The notes: generated by a model not told the origin, from the letters alone. DNA of 64,000 nucleotides from Sporosarcina aquimarina (GCF_019748715.1 NZ_JACLBZ010000039.1:1-64000), one strand, 5' to 3'; counted from the first letter of the stretch, positions 8,956 through 19,698 are shown. Made by a program: numbers and translations.

Positions 8956-9683
8956 AGTAGGAATGTGATGATGCTTTGCTGCATATCCTGTAGTTGCTGC
9001 AATTTTTCTGCATTCCATTGTACGACTGTCACAAAGCCGTTCATCAAAAAGTGAGCGATCATCGGTGTGAGCAGTCTTTTTGTTTTGTAGTAGACAAATG
9101 CAAAAGCGAGTCCTGGCATCAAATACATGAGTAGATGCTGCAACTCGTTATGCACGGCAGCGAATACGACAGCACTCGCAATCGCAGCAATCCAGAAGTT
9201 CGTCTTCCTGTACAAGCCTCCGAATAAAATGCGGCGAAACACGACTTCTTCAAGGAATGGTGCAAAGAGAACCATAGGAAAGATGATGATTGGAGCAGTT
9301 TTCGCAATGTTTGAAAGTAATTCAGTATTTTCAGAGCCTGCTTCGACACCGAACATCGACTCGATTGCGGCTCCTAAGATTTGCCCGGCCATCGCTAGGA
9401 AAAATCCAATGATCCCCCAAAGAAGAACATTTCCCATATGTGCAGGCTTTCCTTTAAATACAGGAATGAATTTCTTGTTTTTTAGCAGGATGATGACAAA
9501 AATAATCGCGGCAATCGTGTTGACGGTGAAAAGCGTCCAAGCGAAACCGTGTGATAGAGCTTCAACTTGCGGTAATCCTTTTTCCGAGAAATAAAAGACC
9601 AGTACTGGCGCGAGAAATATGCTAGCGATTTGCATAAGAACGTAGGTAATAAAAAGTATTAGAGCGACAACCCAGTTTTTCAC
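8952..9683 (-). CDS. CPBP family intramembrane metalloprotease (CAAX/Abi type)
   Basis: A polytopic membrane protein with about seven hydrophobic segments and the CPBP/Abi signature EEVVFRRILFGGL (the EExxxR motif), a later conserved His in FAAVHNEL and HFLMNG near the C terminus. B. subtilis YdiL occupies the same position before groESL. I prefer GTG 9683 (MKNWVVALIL) because AGAAAGG lies 9 nt upstream; the longer ATG 9704 start lacks a ribosome site. The substrate is unknown; relatives process prenylated or signal peptides or confer bacteriocin immunity. Confidence 0.85.
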   Translation of the reverse strand: MKNWVVALILFITYVLMQIASIFLAPVLVFYFSEKGLPQVEALSHGFAWTLFTVNTIAAIIFVIILLKNKKFIPVFKGKPAHMGNVLLWGIIGFFLAMAGQILGAAIESMFGVEAGSENTELLSNIAKTAPIIIFPMVLFAPFLEEVVFRRILFGGLYRKTNFWIAAIASAVVFAAVHNELQHLLMYLMPGLAFAFVYYKTKRLLTPMIAHFLMNGFVTVVQWNAEKLQQLQDMQQSIITFLL

Positions 9684-9769
9684 TGTACACAACCTTTCTT
9701 CCATACATATTGACCATTTTAACGCGAAAAAAGACGTTTGGCAAAAAAGAAAATGTCGAAAGCTTTTAC

Positions 9770-9798
9770 TTGCAATTCTAAATGGAATTCTTTATGAT
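9770..9798 (+). promoter_or_regulatory. SigA promoter of groESL
   Basis: The -35 element TTGCAA (9770-9775) and -10 element TATGAT (9793-9798) are separated by 17 bp. Predicted transcription begins just before the CIRCE operator. Confidence 0.85.
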
Positions 9799-9808
9799 AA
9801 GAGTTGTG

Positions 9809-9835
9809 TTAGCACTCATAGTTACTGAGTGCTAA
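9809..9835 (+). promoter_or_regulatory. CIRCE operator (HrcA binding site) of groESL
   Basis: A perfect CIRCE element, TTAGCACTC-N9-GAGTGCTAA, lies between the promoter and groES. HrcA repressor binds this site, and relief under heat or misfolded protein stress raises GroESL. Confidence 0.98.
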
Positions 9836-9875
9836 AATTTCAAAACTAAACAATATCTCGAGGAGGTTGTTTCAT

Positions 9876-10160
9876 TTGTTGAAACCACTAGGTGACCGTA
9901 TCGTAATCGAATTAATCGAAGCAGAAGAAAAAACGTCAAGCGGCATTGTCTTACCAGACTCTGCAAAAGAAAAGCCGCAAGAAGGAAAAGTAATTGCTGT
10001 TGGTACAGGCCGTGTTCTTGAGAACGGACAACGTGTGAACTTGGAAGTATCAGAAGGTGACCGTATCATCTTCTCTAAATATGCAGGCACAGAAGTGAAA
10101 TATGAAGGTACTGAATACTTGATCTTGCGTGAAAGCGATATCTTGGCAACGATCGGTTAA
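9876..10160 (+). CDS. groES: co-chaperonin GroES
   Basis: GroES is the 10-kDa lid of the GroEL chaperonin. TTG 9876 gives [15 protein letters not shown], 94 residues, aligning with B. subtilis GroES, and places the GAGGAGG site (9860-9866) at correct spacing. The in-frame TTG 9867 overlaps that site and is unlikely. The mobile loop ([21 protein letters not shown]) and the C-terminal [14 protein letters not shown] are intact. It is the first gene of the CIRCE-controlled operon. Confidence 0.97.
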   Translation: MLKPLGDRIVIELIEAEEKTSSGIVLPDSAKEKPQEGKVIAVGTGRVLENGQRVNLEVSEGDRIIFSKYAGTEVKYEGTEYLILRESDILATIG

Positions 10161-10211
10161 TCGACTGTTATAAAAACAAAAGATATGAAAAATCAGGAGG
10201 GAATCATTTAA

Positions 10212-11846
<1,635 letters not shown>

Positions 11847-11852
11847 GTGAAA

Positions 11853-11883
11853 CTCTAAGCCCTTGATATGACATGGGTTAGAG
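11853..11883 (+). terminator. Possible hairpin after groEL
   Basis: Imperfect arms CTCTAAGCCC and GGGTTAGAG lie 7 bp after the groEL stop. There is no T tract, so termination is doubtful; the true terminator may have been lost when the integrase relic arrived. Confidence 0.35.
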
Positions 11884-11911
11884 CACTGATCATCAAACCG
11901 TGTTCATTTTA

Positions 11912-12280
11912 TTAGTCATAAGCGCCAATAAAATCACTCAAAATATAGAGGTCTCTCATTAATTCACTGAATTTTTGAGAGGTCTCTTTTTCTAATCCTC
12001 TTGTTAGATGTCCGTAAATTTCGTCCGTCGTCGCTACTGAAGAATGCCCGAGCCTATGGGAGATAACTTTCATATTAACATTTGCTTCAATTAACAACGA
12101 AGCATGTGTATGCTGGAATGAGTGTGGCGTGATGTGCTTACATAAGTCAGGCATTTTTGCTAGCAGACGCTGTAGACGGTTGGAAAATTGCTTAATTGTA
12201 CATGGATAGCCTTCCGAACAAGTGAAAATGAAACCCTGATCTTTGTATAAGCGTTTATTTATCTTAATAAATTCATTTTT
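11912..12280 (-). pseudogene. C-terminal relic of a phage-type tyrosine integrase
   Basis: The open frame (about 122 codons from a stop at 12281-12283) matches only the C-terminal catalytic domain of a tyrosine recombinase. It shows HSFQHTHASLLIEA, the RLGHSS box, and DEIYGHLT with the nucleophile Tyr. The usual HxLRH arginine box reads SFQH, so the second catalytic Arg is replaced by Gln. The N-terminal arm-binding and core domains are absent, and the only ATG (12154) lies inside the domain. It is a dead remnant of an element once inserted next to groEL. Confidence 0.85.
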
Positions 12281-12397
12281 CTAGTAACATTTACAAGTAT
12301 CTGTCACTGTCTTGTGACAAGCTGTCTGCACTGGCATCATTGTAGTAGGACTACATAATTAGGAAAATGGACTTTATGCAAAGAGGAGGGCAGATGT

Positions 12398-12517
12398 ATG
12401 AACTTTAAGATGGTTAATAACAAGGGAGATAATACGCTGCTGAATCTATTGAAAACAGAGATTGAGTCTAAATTAATAGTAGCGTTAGCAGCTGCGTACT
12501 TTAGCCTCTACGTCTAA
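12398..12517 (+). CDS. small ORF, possible truncated N terminus of a PLD-like/helicase protein
   Basis: A 39-codon ORF begins with ATG 12398 behind a strong site (AAAGAGGAGGG). The product has DNTLLNLLKTEIES followed by LAAAYFSLYV. From memory this resembles the first residues of phospholipase-D-like domains in defence-associated helicases, but that is a weak recollection. It stops abruptly at the AYFSLY strand, which suggests a truncated gene stub in the same decayed segment as the integrase relic. It may not be translated into anything functional. Confidence 0.35.
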   Translation: MNFKMVNNKGDNTLLNLLKTEIESKLIVALAAAYFSLYV

Positions 12518-12771
12518 AATGAATAGGTTTCGGTAAATGAATTGCGCTTTCCGATAAACCAACAGTCGCCAATATTTAAAAGGACAATGCCGCTTGTAAT
12601 TAAAATTAACCCGGCAATTCTTTTCTTATGTAATTTTTCTTTATAGAGAATTGAGTCTATACTTGGTATCGATCGCTTAAATTTTGAGCGCGAAAAGCTG
12701 TAAAAGTAAAAAGGTAGAATTAAAACAAAAAGTGACTTCGTTAACGTAATGGCCGAGGTCATCTTTAACAC
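12514..12771 (-). pseudogene. membrane protein remnant, possibly EamA-like C terminus
   Basis: An 85-codon frame has two hydrophobic segments. The second, EKLHKKRIAGLILITSGIVLLNIG, resembles the last transmembrane helix of EamA/DMT exporters, which are normally ~300 aa. There is no ribosome site at ATG 12771, and the frame stays open upstream for about 30 more codons. It lies divergent to the MocR gene, where EamA genes are commonly found. I infer a decayed transporter, but a small orphan membrane protein is possible. Confidence 0.4.
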
Positions 12772-12882
12772 TTCTATAGGGATACTGATGTCAGGAGATG
12801 AGATAATAACATTTAAAATTTCACTATGAGCATAATACGAAATTTGTTATATTGAAAAATTATAAATAAAGGATGGAGTTTA

Positions 12883-14319
12883 ATGCAATTTATGCTAGAC
12901 CGTTCAATAAGAAAACCTATGTATAGGCAACTTGCAGAACAAATAGAGAATGGGATTATATCGGGAGATTTATCTCAGGACCAGCCATTGCCATCTGAAC
13001 GTGAGTTAGCAAAAAAGTTACAGATAAATCGGAGTACAGTTGTGACTGCTTATGATGAGTTAGAGGCGATTGGATTAATTGTCAGAAGAAAAGGAAGCGG
13101 CACTTATATAAATACGGATATATGGGGACTAACTCATAAAAGAGTCCCCAATTGGGGTAGATATGTAGAAGATGGCTCATTTCTTCCGAATCTTCCGTTG
13201 GTTCAGAAACTTCGTAATGAAACTGAGCAAGAAGGAATGATTAACCTATCAAGCGGGGAACTTGCAGCAGACTTACTACCTAACGTCCAATTCGCTAGGA
13301 TTCTTAAAGATCATGCGTTTGATGAGCATTTAGGTTACGATCATCCTTTAGGCGATGCGGGATTACGGGAGACAATTTGTAAACATGTAAAAACCTATAA
13401 AAATATGGTTGTTGAGCCAAACTCCATACTGATTACATCGGGCGCTCAGCAAGCAATCCACCTAATCGTTCAATGCCTGTTAAAACCAGGTGATACAGTA
13501 GCTATTGAAGATCCATCCTACGCATACTCTTTACCGATCTTTCAATCGTTTGGTATTAGAACGCTATTACTCCCAGTTGATCAATATGGCTTAAATCCTG
13601 ATGATATTGTAGCTTTACAAAGAAAACATCGAATTCGTATGCTTTTTTTAAATCCTGATTATCAAAATCCTACTGGCACAAAAATGTCTCTGGAACGTCG
13701 AAAGAGAATATTGGAATTATCATTAAAGTACGGTATTCCCATAATAGAGGATGATCCTTATAATTTGACGTCATTCGATGGGCGCATTGGACCCACGTTA
13801 AAGTCAATGGACGATAATGAAAATGTTGTATACATTAGTTCTTTATCAAAAGTTGTTGCATCAGGATTACGCATTGGTTGGATTATTGGACCAGAAAAAG
13901 TGATTAAGCGTTTATCAGATGGCAAACAGCAAATTGACTTTGGTCATAGTGTTTTTCCTCAATGGATAGCGAATCAATTTCTAGATTCCCCTCAATTTGA
14001 CAAGCATGTTTCAAATTTAAGGATTCAACTGAGGGAGCGTAGGGATGCGTTAATTTTAGCATTGGACAGTTTAACTAAAAATGAGGTTACATATTTAGTG
14101 CCACAAGGCGGAATTCATTTATGGTGTAAAATAAATCACGAAATTGATGGATATAAGTTACTTGAAGAATCTATGAAAAAAGGCGTTTCATTTGTACCTG
14201 GAAGAATAATGGGTTCAACAAATGGATACGTTCGATTTACTTATGGAAAAGGTAACGGAGCCTCAATACAAGAAGGCATTTCAAGGTTTGTCTACGCGTT
14301 GAGAAGTTACGGGATATAA
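12883..14319 (+). CDS. MocR-family PLP-dependent transcriptional regulator
   Basis: A 478-residue fusion of a GntR-type winged helix (residues ~8-75: PMYRQLAEQIENGII, PLPSERELAKKLQINRSTVVTAYDELEAIGLI) to a class I aminotransferase-fold domain. The PLP lysine is in SSLSKVVASGLRIGWI near residue 325, and NPDYQNPTG supplies the cofactor-binding Asn. MocR proteins sense PLP or amino compounds and often control a divergent transporter or biosynthetic gene. Here the divergent partner appears decayed. AAAGGATGGAG lies upstream of the ATG. The target is unknown. Confidence 0.88.
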   Translation: MQFMLDRSIRKPMYRQLAEQIENGIISGDLSQDQPLPSERELAKKLQINRSTVVTAYDELEAIGLIVRRKGSGTYINTDIWGLTHKRVPNWGRYVEDGSFLPNLPLVQKLRNETEQEGMINLSSGELAADLLPNVQFARILKDHAFDEHLGYDHPLGDAGLRETICKHVKTYKNMVVEPNSILITSGAQQAIHLIVQCLLKPGDTVAIEDPSYAYSLPIFQSFGIRTLLLPVDQYGLNPDDIVALQRKHRIRMLFLNPDYQNPTGTKMSLERRKRILELSLKYGIPIIEDDPYNLTSFDGRIGPTLKSMDDNENVVYISSLSKVVASGLRIGWIIGPEKVIKRLSDGKQQIDFGHSVFPQWIANQFLDSPQFDKHVSNLRIQLRERRDALILALDSLTKNEVTYLVPQGGIHLWCKINHEIDGYKLLEESMKKGVSFVPGRIMGSTNGYVRFTYGKGNGASIQEGISRFVYALRSYGI

Positions 14320-14608
14320 TGGTATTTTATTCTCGGGTATTGTTTAAAAAAATGTTTAAATTTTAAAGACTGCCAATGATTTTTCAGTGAACCCAATTAT
14401 TCCCTAGAATTGTGTCGTTGTTGTATTGTTACGTCAACAACATAATTTAGGGGACGATTGTGAATAATCCACCCCTCGGTCAAAGAGTCTACAGGAAGAA
14501 TCTAAAGAATGTATCATTGAAATACGAACTTTTTCAGTGGGTTTAGACGGTTCCTGAGACTCGAAAAAAACATGTGCTTTTTCACTGGTACCGAACCGTC
14601 CTCCGTTA
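14320..14608. other. Intergenic region with inverted repeat
   Basis: No gene is visible. Arms GACGGTTC (near 14548) and GAACCGTC (near 14593) form an inverted repeat enclosing a TCGAAAAAAAC stretch, next to two TTTTTCA-CTGG-like repeats. It may serve as a terminator for the convergent mocR and small membrane protein genes, but no clean stem plus T tract was found. Confidence 0.4.
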
Positions 14609-14809
14609 TTAATAAAATATAAATATAGCTATAAGGGTCAATACAACAATAAATGGGATTGATAAAACATAAACCCACAGCAAACTGGAAAAACTTTTTT
14701 CACTATTGTAATTTTCATTCCTAGAATTAGCAACGGATATGGTCAAGATTACTCCGATAGCTAAAATAATGACCACGAAAATCATTGATACAATAAGGGC
14801 TAACTTCAT
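14609..14809 (-). CDS. small two-helix membrane protein
   Basis: ATG 14809 sits behind AAAAAGGAGGAAGG and yields 66 residues, a better start than the upstream in-frame codon at 14887. The product has two hydrophobic helices (residues ~3-27 and ~46-66) joined by a polar loop SRNENYNSEKSF. I do not recognise a family. The strong ribosome site argues that it is real; function unknown. Confidence 0.6.
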   Translation of the reverse strand: MKLALIVSMIFVVIILAIGVILTISVANSRNENYNSEKSFSSLLWVYVLSIPFIVVLTLIAIFIFY

Positions 14810-15230
14810 GCCTTCCTCCTTTTTAGAAATAAATTTCCTCGTTCTATATGTTATAATTCTATAATATAAAGCATTTTTGAGGACCATCCACTTAGGGGTT
14901 ATTTAAACCAACCACTTTTTATGTAGCGAGTATCTTGTCGTCGAGTGCCAGTCACTCACACAACTAAGAATGTAAAAGAGATTAAATAATCATTCATGAC
15001 ACAGAAAATAATTTGTATAATTTTTTTACTTTCTAAAAATTTTTAAGGGTTTACTTATTTTAATAAATGAATGTTAAAAAGTATTGGACCTAAGACTTAC
15101 TACTGCTTTTATCAGCCTTTATATTAGTTTCTTTTAAAAGACTTATAAATGGTTAAGGTTTATAGTGTCCAGGGATTAAAGTAAATCTCCAAAATTGAAA
15201 TAGTAGCAAAACGTATTTGTTAATATAGAG

Positions 15231-15264
15231 AATCTCATCCATATATATGGTGAGATTTTTTATT
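15231..15264 (+). terminator. Orphan Rho-independent terminator
   Basis: The stem AATCTCATCC / GGTGAGATT around ATATATAT runs into TTTTTATT. No plus-strand gene precedes it in the window, so it may mark a lost gene or a small RNA. Confidence 0.65.
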
Positions 15265-15444
15265 ATCAAATAAATTCCTTTTATTGTCACAAAAGATTGA
15301 TTCATCATTTAGAATTGTTTATCGATTTTCTGTGAAATGTTGATATAACGGTGTTTCTTTGTGGTTGTTTTAGAGGATTTTAGTTGCTAACTTAGGGGTG
15401 GCATGATGTAATTCACCCGCACCGATTGTAATAAAGTGAACAAA

Positions 15445-15487
15445 ACCCCTTCCAAGGCCGATTACGGATTCGGAAGGGATTTTTTAC
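15445..15487. terminator. Terminator-like hairpin downstream of the acidic repeat protein
   Basis: The arms CCCCTTCC and GGAAGGG flank a 20-nt loop, with GATTTTTTA on the plus side and GGGGTTTTG on the minus side. It lies about 140 bp beyond the 3' end of the minus-strand acidic protein gene. Confidence 0.6.
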
Positions 15488-15627
15488 ATTTTGGTGCTAT
15501 CTTTCATATCTTAGACAATTGATTATGTTGATAAAACAACTCCCTATTGATTACAGACAGGTTAATGCGATAATGAATTCAAGGAGTACTAATAAGTGTC
15601 ACATTCAATTGTATAAGAAGATTTAAT

Positions 15628-17034
15628 TTATTTTTTTAATAAGCTAAATAGAGAGTTGTACGATATAACGACTTGTTGGTAATAGCCGACCAACTTGTCC
15701 CGAACTGTTGTTTGTCTATCCTCTTCAACAGATTCTTCCTCTTCGTCAGCTGGTTGTTCAGTAGCCTCTTCGCCATCGGCAGGTACTTCAATTGCATCTT
15801 CTTCGTCAGCTGGTTGTTCAGTGGCCTCTTCGCCATTGGCAGGTACTTTAACTGCATCTTCGTCAGCTGGTTGTTCAGTGGCCTCTTCGCCATCAGCAGG
15901 TACTTCAACTGCTTCTTCTTCATCAGTTGGTTGTTCCGAAGTGTCGTCAGCATTGCCAGGTTCCTGCAAAACATTGTCTTCATCTTCTGGTAAGATCATT
16001 TCAAGTTGATCCTGAATTAGGAAATCATAATACTCGATTAAACTTACATAGTTTTGTATGACAGACCTATATTCATTTACTAGCTCATCTGTTATAATAG
16101 TGCTATCGGTAGATTGGTCAGTTGTCGTAATATCTTCATTGATATTATCGTCAGCTGGCCTTTCTGTTTCATTAGTTTCATTTGCTGTCTCATCTTCACT
16201 AGCAGGCTCATCAGCAGGTTCTTCTTCAATCTCTTCTTCAATCTCAGTTTCATCTGCTGTCTCATCATCAATTATAGGTGCATCTGTTGCATCGTCTTCC
16301 TCAACCGGCACCTCTGTTGCTTCATCTTCGATTACTGGTAGATCCGTTATTTCATCCTCATCAACCGGTGTATCCGTTGCACCGTCTTCCTCAACCGGCA
16401 CCTCTGTTACCTCATCGTCGATTACTGGTAGATCGGTTGTTTCATCCTCATCAACCGGTGTATCCGTTGCATCGTCTCCCTCAACCGGCACCTCTGTTGC
16501 TTCATCGTCGATTACTGGTAGATCGGTTGTTTCATCCTCATCAACCGGTGTATCCGTTGCATCGTCTTCCTCAACCGGCACCTCTGTTGCTTCATCGTCG
16601 ATTACTGGTAGATCCGTTGTTTCATCCTCATCAACCGGTGCATCCGTTGCATCGTCTTCCTCAACCGGCACCTCTGTTGCTTCATCATCAATTACTGGTA
16701 GATCCGTTGTATCTTCTTCCTCAACCGTTACATCCGTTGCTTCATCTTCATCTGTAAAATCATCCGAATCATCTTCATTTTGTGCTTTTTCCTGCAAATT
16801 TTTATTTGCAATTGTACGCATTAATGATCCTTTTTCAGGTGAGCCCGGAGTGCTAGTTGCAAAAGATGAAACTTCTGCACCGTGATTTTTAAATTCTTTT
16901 TCCTCACCTTCTTCAGCTGCAAAAGCTGATCCGCCTGCACCGAAAATAGCAGCTGTTAACATTGAGGTTGACATCACGAATGGCAAAATTTTCTTGTTTG
17001 TGCTTTTCTCTTTTTGAGTAGTTTCTTTAACCAA
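15628..17034 (-). CDS. secreted, extremely acidic tandem-repeat protein
   Basis: A 468-residue exported protein of unknown function. Residues ~1-39 form a signal peptide ending GGSAFAA-EEG. Residues 109-258 are five 30-residue repeats of the type TDLPVIDDEATEVPVEEDDA. Residues ~373-432 carry three ~19-residue repeats with GEEATEQPAD. Two short amphipathic, Tyr-rich segments separate and close the repeats (EYRSVIQNYVSLIEYYDFL; RDKLVGYYQQVVISYNSLF). No cell-wall sorting motif is seen. The Asp/Glu-rich composition suggests cation binding or a surface spacer, by inference. The start is TTG 17034 with AGAAAGGTG upstream. Confidence 0.75.
   Translation of the reverse strand: MVKETTQKEKSTNKKILPFVMSTSMLTAAIFGAGGSAFAAEEGEEKEFKNHGAEVSSFATSTPGSPEKGSLMRTIANKNLQEKAQNEDDSDDFTDEDEATDVTVEEEDTTDLPVIDDEATEVPVEEDDATDAPVDEDETTDLPVIDDEATEVPVEEDDATDTPVDEDETTDLPVIDDEATEVPVEGDDATDTPVDEDETTDLPVIDDEVTEVPVEEDGATDTPVDEDEITDLPVIEDEATEVPVEEDDATDAPIIDDETADETEIEEEIEEEPADEPASEDETANETNETERPADDNINEDITTTDQSTDSTIITDELVNEYRSVIQNYVSLIEYYDFLIQDQLEMILPEDEDNVLQEPGNADDTSEQPTDEEEAVEVPADGEEATEQPADEDAVKVPANGEEATEQPADEEDAIEVPADGEEATEQPADEEEESVEEDRQTTVRDKLVGYYQQVVISYNSLFSLLKK
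15739..15918 (-). repeat. Three ~57-60 bp coding repeats in the acidic protein gene
   Basis: The C-terminal repeats encode variants of E-V-P-A-D/N-G-E-E-A-T-E-Q-P-A-D three times in succession. They are nearly identical at DNA level. Confidence 0.85.
16261..16710 (-). repeat. Five 90-bp tandem coding repeats in the acidic protein gene
   Basis: Five direct repeats of 90 bp, each encoding 30 residues, with a few substitutions (for example EEDD to EGDD or EEDG). The unit is in frame, so copy-number change by slippage would alter protein length without frameshift. Confidence 0.92.
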
Positions 17035-17939
17035 ATTTCATCAAACACCTTTCTGTTTTAAGTTTTTTTGAAGCTCAATTATTAAACTTGTTCTCTTAAA
17101 TTGCTATGTACAATCTACCTCCTTTTAATCAAGAGCTTAAAATTAGGGCTATTTTTTTAAAATGTCCATTTTGAATATGAAGCTTTCAATTGGATAATTT
17201 AGCAGTGCCCTATCTGCTTACAAACTACAATAACAAAAGAAAACTACGGCCGCGTAACAATCAAATGACAAGTTTCCATGGAAATATTAACCTTTGTCAT
17301 AATTAAAGAAATACTCCATCAGACCTGTCCAATACTTGACGATAGACCAAAAAGAGGTCTAACCTAATAGATTCCCTTCATATATTCCATCTTATTCCTT
17401 TTGCGAAAAACATCGGTAATGTGCTCTGGAACATGTTCGGATTACTTTATTGACACGTTCCCTCAATGGTTCGAACGGTCTAATGTTATTCAATTCAAAT
17501 ATTACGCTTTCAAAATTTTTGTAAAGATTATGCTCTGGAGAAGAGGGTAAAATTAATAATTGTGCTTAAAAGTGCTCATAAGAATCCCTTACAAGTTATT
17601 GAATAAATACTAAGTCAGCATAGAAAAAAATGTAAGTGTGTTTAAGTGGAAGGGGCAATTTGTGTGGGAATGAGTATCTGGTCATCTTAATTGAGTGGGC
17701 AAGAATCGTAGATGGGTTAGCCACCTCAAGCCTCCTGTAATCACGACTGTTTTGTCCATGAATTGTTTATAGTATGTATTGCACGCGTAGACAACATCGG
17801 GCTGAAAGTTACCATCGAAAAGAATGGCAACAACTGTCGCTGTCAAATGTCAATCACGTTATAAAATATACTGATCAATGGTTAGGAGTATCACCAGAAA
17901 AACGCCGCCCCAGGAGAGCACGGCGCCGCGATAGATGTA
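17035..17939. other. Gene-free region of about 900 bp
   Basis: AT-rich sequence upstream of the acidic protein gene (its promoter should lie near 17050-17150). I see no supported gene. A 66-codon ORF at 17774-17974 has no ribosome site and an Arg-rich end produced by a local GC-rich patch (17898-17936); I do not accept it. Confidence 0.5.
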
Positions 17940-18707
17940 CTATTTTTCCTGCTTTACAGATGCCAGTTCTATAGTAATTTTTCCATTTCCATCTGTACTT
18001 TTAATAACTCCGTTCCCTTTTGCAAGATATACTCTGGAGCCATCTGGGAAGCGGAGAATAACGACATTCCTGAAAGAGCCTGCTTTCACTGTGATGGTTT
18101 TCGTTGTACTCTCTACTAAAACCTTCTCCTCAGCCATAAAGGACTGATTTTTTGTGTATGCTCCTTGTTTCAACGGATAGGAAACATTCAGAAAGATAAA
18201 ATCCGAACTCGATACCCCCATGAGAAGCCTTTCATTGTCCTCAATGTATGTTAAGTTTGACAAATAAGGGTAAACGGAACTGTTCTTATTATATAAATAA
18301 GTGTACTCCTCTTCTTTTTTCGCAAAGAACGTCTCTTTCTGATCGTCGAGGAAAGAAGGCGCATATGTGAGAATCAGACCGTCTGCAGGCGTTAAGTTGC
18401 CGGTAACAGTTGTTGGAACAGCTTTCTGCTCTTTTTTGGATAAAGCCGAAGTATAAACATACCCTTTATTCTTACCAGTCTGAACCAATGACCATCCATT
18501 TGAAGAAGACAAGACAGTCACCTTGGAATGATTTTTAATAGTCCCCAACTTATCGGCATGTTGATTCGGTTTCGTACGCAGGAAAATGTCATTCTTCGCA
18601 TATACATACATTTCTGTTGTTGCTGCGGCTGTTTGTGTTGGAAGGAAAAAAGAAAGACCGAGTACCAACAACATTATTGCTAAGCCCATTTTTCTTATTT
18701 GAATCAC
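17940..18707 (-). CDS. secreted SH3b-domain protein
   Basis: A 255-residue exported protein. A signal peptide (residues ~1-28, TQTAAA-TTE) is followed by one bacterial SH3 domain (residues ~33-90: NDIFLRTKPNQHADKLGTIKNHSKVTVLSSSNGWSLVQ..GYVY). The C-terminal half is of unknown fold. SH3b domains in secreted Bacillales proteins usually bind peptidoglycan. The GTG 18707 start directly abuts AAGGA; ATG 18689 is an alternative with looser spacing, so the start is uncertain. Monocistronic. Confidence 0.78.
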   Translation of the reverse strand: MIQIRKMGLAIMLLVLGLSFFLPTQTAAATTEMYVYAKNDIFLRTKPNQHADKLGTIKNHSKVTVLSSSNGWSLVQTGKNKGYVYTSALSKKEQKAVPTTVTGNLTPADGLILTYAPSFLDDQKETFFAKKEEEYTYLYNKNSSVYPYLSNLTYIEDNERLLMGVSSSDFIFLNVSYPLKQGAYTKNQSFMAEEKVLVESTTKTITVKAGSFRNVVILRFPDGSRVYLAKGNGVIKSTDGNGKITIELASVKQEK

Positions 18708-18908
18708 TCCTTGGAATTAGTTACTCATATAAGAAACTATGGAAGGTGTGCTTTAAGTAGAACTGAAAAGGAACCTTATCCTAAAATATCCGGACAGAAA
18801 TCTTCATATACTGGCATGCTCAGCCCTTAGACTGATGTTAAGTTCAGGCATTTGATGGATTCAACTTTATGGAGGTTGATTTATGATTGAAAAAAGGGGG
18901 AGACTGGT

Positions 18909-19625
18909 ATGAGAAAAACTGTGATTATTTTAGCAGGGGTAGGACTTCTAGCCATCGTTGGATTTTGGGGCTATGGCTGGGTAAAAAAAGATCGGGTGTC
19001 CGGTGATCTGTCGATAGAAAAAGACAGTGCAAAATCATTGGACGTTGAAATTGGCTTTGGTGCTGGAAATCTTTTGATTGAGGGCGGTGCTGAAGGGTGG
19101 GTGGATGGTGTCATTGATACAAACGTGAAAAAGTGGGATCCATCGATCTCTTACAAGAAGAAAGGAAAAGTCGGTCATGTGGTAATTCGGCAGAAAACAA
19201 AAGGTCTCTTGGCTTTCCGGAACGCACGAAACGATTGGAATCTTCAACTGACAAATGAAATACCCGTAAATCTCGCTGTCGAGATGGGTGTCTCCGATTC
19301 AGAATTGAACTTGGCGGGAATCCGTCTCAGTCATTTATCGATTGATGCCGGAGTCAGTGATACCACAATCAATCTAAATGACGATTGGCGGGAAAGCTTC
19401 GAGGGGGAAATCAATCTTGGCGTGGGGGATGCGGAAATTCACTTACCGAAGGAGACTGGTGTTAAATTGACCATCTCAAAAGGGCTCGGTAGCTTAGGAA
19501 CGAAAGGCTTCATCTCTCAGGGAAAAGGCGTCTATGTAAATGAAGCGTACGACCATTCAGATACCACCATTAATTTGAAAATCGATGTAGGGGTCGGTGA
19601 TTTGAAATTTGTGCTTGGCGAATAG
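18909..19625 (+). CDS. membrane-anchored DUF2154/LiaF-like (toast-rack) protein
   Basis: A 238-residue protein with one N-terminal membrane helix (residues ~4-25) and an extracellular beta-rich domain. Repeated short strands of the type GVSDSELNLAGIRL, GVSDTTINL, GVGDAEIHL and GVGDLKFVLGE are characteristic of the toast-rack/cell-wall-active antibiotic response (LiaF C-terminal) fold. LiaF-type proteins inhibit LiaS signalling, but no liaRS genes are near. AAAAAGGGGGAGA lies upstream of ATG 18909. Function is inferred from fold only. Confidence 0.75.
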   Translation: MRKTVIILAGVGLLAIVGFWGYGWVKKDRVSGDLSIEKDSAKSLDVEIGFGAGNLLIEGGAEGWVDGVIDTNVKKWDPSISYKKKGKVGHVVIRQKTKGLLAFRNARNDWNLQLTNEIPVNLAVEMGVSDSELNLAGIRLSHLSIDAGVSDTTINLNDDWRESFEGEINLGVGDAEIHLPKETGVKLTISKGLGSLGTKGFISQGKGVYVNEAYDHSDTTINLKIDVGVGDLKFVLGE

Positions 19626-19666
19626 TTCGCAGCACAATAAATGTTAAAAACAAAAAAATATAAAAA

Positions 19667-19698
19667 ATCATGGTTGTTGAAACAACCATGATCGTTTT
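19667..19698 (+). terminator. Terminator after the toast-rack protein gene
   Basis: A perfect 10-bp stem ATCATGGTTG / CAACCATGAT with loop TTGAAA is followed by CGTTTTG and preceded by A-rich sequence, so it could act both ways. Confidence 0.8.

Larger units (their letters stand above)
14810..15627. other. Gene-free region of about 800 bp
   Basis: AT-rich sequence without a credible ORF on either strand. It holds two terminator-like hairpins (15231-15264 and 15445-15487), listed separately. Two terminators without an intact gene between them suggest lost genes. Confidence 0.5.

Noticed and set aside
16261-16710. Regular repeats resembling a CRISPR array
   Set aside because: The repeats are contiguous 90-bp in-frame coding units without variable spacers, and no cas gene is present.
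16058-16885. Ser/Thr-rich 275-codon ORF on the plus strand
   Set aside because: It is the antisense shadow of the acidic repeat gene; its SSSSTGTSVAS repeats arise from the 90-bp repeats, and it has no ribosome site.
17774-17974. 66-codon Arg-rich ORF
   Set aside because: No ribosome site; the Arg-rich tail comes from a short GC-rich patch.
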